Of a stretch of DNA of 64,000 nt, positions 61,394-64,000 are shown in pieces; position 1 is the first letter of the stretch; each line of letters begins with the position of its first letter. The position numbers and the translations under genes are program-made. The notes beneath the pieces are model-generated. The model searched no databases. It worked only from the letters and a program-made list of their open reading frames with translations, and was not told the origin of the DNA. Origin of the DNA: Paraburkholderia humisilvae (lineage in GTDB: Bacteria; Pseudomonadota; Gammaproteobacteria; Burkholderiales; Burkholderiaceae); NCBI RefSeq assembly GCF_902859855.1, contig NZ_CADIKH010000006.1, forward strand, positions 216,899-280,898, in the 5' to 3' direction.

Positions 61394-62452
61394 ATGCATT
61401 TCGCCACGTACGCTCTCAGACTTAAGAACGCCAGAACCGAGGAGGAATGGCGCGAACTGGTAAGAAGTAACTGGAGTATGGAATGCGAATTCGCCGGCGG
61501 CGATGGGCGCGAGCTTCTCACGACTTCGTGGTTCATGGGCGATCTGAGGTTTGAAACCACGGATCTTTCTCGACAGCGATGGACCTGGCGTCCCGGCCCA
61601 GGACTCGACAATTGGCGGAAGAACACACTCGTCATTTTTATGATCGAGAGCGGCGCCATTGAGATAGAGCAGGAGGGCGCGAGCGTGCGGCTTAACGAAG
61701 CTTCAATGCTTCTTTTCGACGCTAGCATTCCCTATACGCAGACGTCGGCTGAACATGCCCGAGGGATGATCTTACGTGTGCCGAAGTCTTCCCTTGAGGG
61801 GAGAGCGAAGGCGTTGTCGGGTCGCGAGATGTTCGTTCTGGATTCGACTTCGCCTGACGTCGCGTTGCTGAGATCGCTGCTGGCTGCTGCGGCAGCCAAT
61901 GGCGAGCGGTGCAGTTCATACGGCGCCACGCTCGTGGCCGAGCATCTGACTGACCTGATGGAGATCATCACCGACGATCTGACGGCACCGAAACGCGTGC
62001 TGAGTTCCGATGTGACGCTGAGAAAAGTCAAACGCTTCATCGAGCGTAACGTTGGGAATGAGGATCTCGGCCCCGACATGATCGCTAGCGCGATGGGGAT
62101 TTCAAGGCGCTATCTGACGAGGTTGTTTGAACGTGATGGGTCGTCAGTGATGCGCTATCTGTTGCAAAAGCGGCTCGAAAGGGCGAAGAAGATGTTGACG
62201 GGCGGCGGCGATCGCATTCGGGTAAGCGATGTCGCGTGGCAATGCGGGTTTGTCAGCGCGGCGCACTTCAGTCGGGCCTTCAAGAAGCAATACGGCAGAA
62301 GCCCGACGATTTTTCAGAATGGCGGCACGGGCGATACTGACGAGGGAATGGATCGTCAAACATCCCCCGCGGAGGAACGTGAGACCTGTCTCTATCCGGC
62401 GACGGGGGGAGCAGGGCACGTTGAGCCGGTCGACGGCAGGCAGAATCGATGA
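61394..62452 (+). CDS. AraC-family transcriptional regulator
   Basis: A 352-residue regulator. The N-terminal part (about 30-190) is a cupin-like ligand or partner-binding domain of the AraC-binding-domain-like type (LVIFMIESGAIEIEQEGASV). The two helix-turn-helix units follow at about 215-315, with EDLGPDMIASAMGISRRYLT and VAWQCGFVSAAHFSRAFKKQ, then YGRSPTIFQ. It lies after the SKWP-like gene in the same direction and upstream of the acyltransferase; its targets are unknown. The 40-residue C-terminal tail after the second helix-turn-helix is longer than usual. Confidence 0.88.
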   Translation: MHFATYALRLKNARTEEEWRELVRSNWSMECEFAGGDGRELLTTSWFMGDLRFETTDLSRQRWTWRPGPGLDNWRKNTLVIFMIESGAIEIEQEGASVRLNEASMLLFDASIPYTQTSAEHARGMILRVPKSSLEGRAKALSGREMFVLDSTSPDVALLRSLLAAAAANGERCSSYGATLVAEHLTDLMEIITDDLTAPKRVLSSDVTLRKVKRFIERNVGNEDLGPDMIASAMGISRRYLTRLFERDGSSVMRYLLQKRLERAKKMLTGGGDRIRVSDVAWQCGFVSAAHFSRAFKKQYGRSPTIFQNGGTGDTDEGMDRQTSPAEERETCLYPATGGAGHVEPVDGRQNR

Positions 62453-62792
62453 GTGCGCCGGCGCAAATGAAGCCCAGCTTCGTTACCGGTTGGGTATGAG
62501 CGGGCTCTACCTGCGCTCGCGCCACTCCCACAACAGTTCGCCGGTAGTAATCCCGAGCCGCATGATCCCCCCGGACACCAATGACACTCAAGTGCGTGAC
62601 CGGGGGAGCCGGACTTCACGATAAGTTGCCTTAAAAATCATTTAGTCCCTTGCGCCCACACCACCTGCTTCACACGTGCCTGCCACGCTGAAGACAGGCC
62701 TTAGCGGCGAGCGGCTTAAACGGGCGTCACGGATCACGCCTCTTGCAGAATGGCTGCCGGCAAGAAGCCGTTACGGACATAAACGATTCCAC
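62453..62792. other. Intergenic region, no gene supported
   Basis: This 340-base spacer precedes the acyltransferase gene. Bases 62567-62610 contain TCCCCCCGG and CCGGGGGA arms around a loop of about 30 bases, possibly a terminator-like structure of the AraC unit without a T-run. No gene was seen. Confidence 0.45.
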
Positions 62793-63869
62793 ATGAGCAA
62801 ACGCAAGTACGCCAACCTGGATGCAATTCGGGGCATAGCAGCGATTTTGATTTTTTTTCGTCACGCTCCGGTTCTGTTTATTTCGCCGCAATTCGCGCAG
62901 AGTTATCTTGCCGTTGACCTTTTTTTTACGATGAGCGGCTTCGTGGTGGCGAATGCTTATGAAGAGAGGCTGTTATCCGGGGCGCTTTCCTTCTGGTCTT
63001 TCCTGAAACTCAGGCTAATTCGGCTGTTCCCTCTGTACCTGTTGGGGGCTCTCGTTGGCATCTTTGAACATTTCGTGTTAGAAGCCGCCTCCGACCACGA
63101 GAACCTGCGATCAGCCATCGGCACGGCATCATTTGCGCTGCTGCCACTGCTGATGTTGCCGTCGAGAGCCAAACCTTTGTATCCGGTCAACAACCCCGCA
63201 TGGTCTCTGTTCTACGAGATCATTGCCAATTCCGTGTACGCGAAAGCCGTTAAAAACAGGTCTATCGGCTGTTGGGTCGCAGCTATTTCCATCTCGGCCG
63301 TTGTCATTACCCTATACTCAGTGACTCACAACGGTATAGACGCCGGCTGGAACCTTTCCGTCTGGTATGTTGCACTTGGACGCGTGACGTTTTCTTTTTC
63401 CATCGGTATCCTTCTTTATCGTGCAAGGGTGTCGGCCCGACGTGAAAGTGCCGCGCGGTCCGTCTTGACGTTGACTGCCGTCATCCTCCTGCTTTGCGTT
63501 CAGGTCCCCGTCGGCTGGGCGGGCATCGTCACTGCCGTAGAGGTTATCCTGGTCGTTCCGTCAGTCGTCTACTTGGCGACTTCATTTGAACCTCCGTCCT
63601 TCATCGCACCCGCATTCGAGCAGCTCGGGCGGATTTCCTACGGGCTTTACATCATCCATGTGCCGGTTTTGTTGACGATCGCCAAATTGCCCATCAATGC
63701 AGGACATGTACATGGAGCTGTCGCTCTCTTGATCTTTCTCGCTGCGATGCTGGTCTTTGTGTCAATTCTTGACAGGTACTACGACGAACCAGCTAGACGG
63801 GTTCTTTCAAACCTGCTTGCAGGATTGAAGAACAGAACGACGAGAACAGGACTCTCGTCCGGTACATAA
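62793..63869 (+). CDS. Acyltransferase family 3 membrane protein
   Basis: A 358-residue inner-membrane protein with about ten hydrophobic segments. It opens with YANLDAIRGIAAILIFFRHA, the LDxxRGxA(A)xxVxxxH pattern of family 3 acyltransferases (OafA/NodX/ExoZ type), and has VDLFFTMSGFVVANAYEERL. Such proteins O-acylate surface polysaccharides, lipids or exported glycans. No glycan-synthesis gene is adjacent in the window. The frame is open upstream to 62676, but ATG 62793 fits the family start; no clear ribosome-binding site is visible. Low-GC composition suggests acquired DNA. Confidence 0.88.
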   Translation: MSKRKYANLDAIRGIAAILIFFRHAPVLFISPQFAQSYLAVDLFFTMSGFVVANAYEERLLSGALSFWSFLKLRLIRLFPLYLLGALVGIFEHFVLEAASDHENLRSAIGTASFALLPLLMLPSRAKPLYPVNNPAWSLFYEIIANSVYAKAVKNRSIGCWVAAISISAVVITLYSVTHNGIDAGWNLSVWYVALGRVTFSFSIGILLYRARVSARRESAARSVLTLTAVILLLCVQVPVGWAGIVTAVEVILVVPSVVYLATSFEPPSFIAPAFEQLGRISYGLYIIHVPVLLTIAKLPINAGHVHGAVALLIFLAAMLVFVSILDRYYDEPARRVLSNLLAGLKNRTTRTGLSSGT

Positions 63870-64000
63870 TTTGCGTGCGTGACGTCGCATTATTGACCTT
63901 TCCATAAATCATGACGTCACCACAAGGTTGCCTGAATCCAGCACGCGGCGATGATCGAAGGTCGGTGCTGAGCGCTTTTGAGCTTGTTGCGAGCGACGGT
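63870..64000. other. Window end: paired TGACGTC sites, no complete gene
   Basis: GTGACGTC (63879-63886) and GACGTCAC (63913-63920) form an 8-bp inverted repeat 26 bases apart, on a background of low-GC DNA. An ATG at 63911 opens a frame to the window edge but lacks a ribosome-binding site. Confidence 0.4.

Noticed and set aside
61069..61425. Plus-strand frame of 118 codons after the repeat protein
   Set aside because: It overlaps the AraC start, lacks a ribosome-binding site and has no recognisable content.
1..64000. tRNA, rRNA, CRISPR arrays, insertion sequences and integrases
   Set aside because: I looked for tRNA-like cloverleaf ends, repeated spacers and transposase motifs across the window and saw none that could be supported.

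Overview
The window is GC-rich chromosomal DNA from a betaproteobacterium of the Burkholderia/Paraburkholderia type. This rests on recognisable family content rather than a search: the aerobic cobalamin genes with a B12 riboswitch, a DUF4148 exported protein, DUF3141/Pta/AckA/FabI neighbours, an SSS transporter with DUF3311, PaoABC-like aldehyde oxidoreductase and betaproteobacterial Kdp proteins. No rRNA, tRNA, CRISPR array or intact insertion sequence was seen.

Layout. 1-6.0 kb: corrin-ring synthesis, with cobG (cut by the window edge) running left under a cobalamin riboswitch and cobL-cbiD-cobK-cobM running right. An unrelated orphan protein with an exact 84-bp tandem coiled-coil repeat sits between them. 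6.2-13 kb: an orphan protein, an SSS transporter pair, a MarC-family membrane protein, a GAF-PAS-GGDEF-EAL c-di-GMP enzyme and a cupin-Nudix fusion. 13.3-15.9 kb: a decayed accessory cluster with an AT-rich promoter carrying a perfect 21-bp palindrome, then a 5'-truncated serine acetyltransferase, an intact AlaX-type tRNA-editing protein, and an MFS exporter gene broken and joined out of frame to the 3' part of a cysteine-synthase-like gene. 16-25.2 kb: a GDSL hydrolase and the Kdp potassium system in the unusual order F-(tiny ORF)-A-C-B-D-E. 25.3-41.9 kb: SulP transporter and PPK2 polyphosphate kinase on the minus strand; then DUF3141 (PHA-synthase-like hydrolase), phosphotransacylase, acetate kinase, FabI and small companions; SDR, zinc-type dehydrogenase, USP, PTS EIIA-like protein; and an HtrA-like protease overlapping a degenerate response regulator.

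42-57.9 kb: GST, the PaoABC-type molybdenum aldehyde oxidoreductase facing a LysR regulator, a HAD phosphatase, a pirin, a DUF4148 protein, an HpxZ-like protein, a class II aldolase, an SLC13 transporter with internal RCK_C domains, an alpha/beta hydrolase, a lipoprotein and a methyltransferase. 58-64 kb: a solitary flagellin gene with a clean terminator, divergent from a 423-residue protein made of seven perfect-length 42-residue SKWP-like repeats (similar in plan to the RipS/XopAD type III effectors of plant pathogens). It is followed by an AraC regulator and an acyltransferase-3 membrane protein in visibly lower-GC DNA.

The two most unusual items are the cysE/alaX/MFS/cysK remnant, which reads as a decayed pathway for a beta-substituted alanine with its own tRNA-editing self-protection, and the small SKWP-like repeat protein. 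All functional statements come from motif recognition by eye; none was checked by database search.
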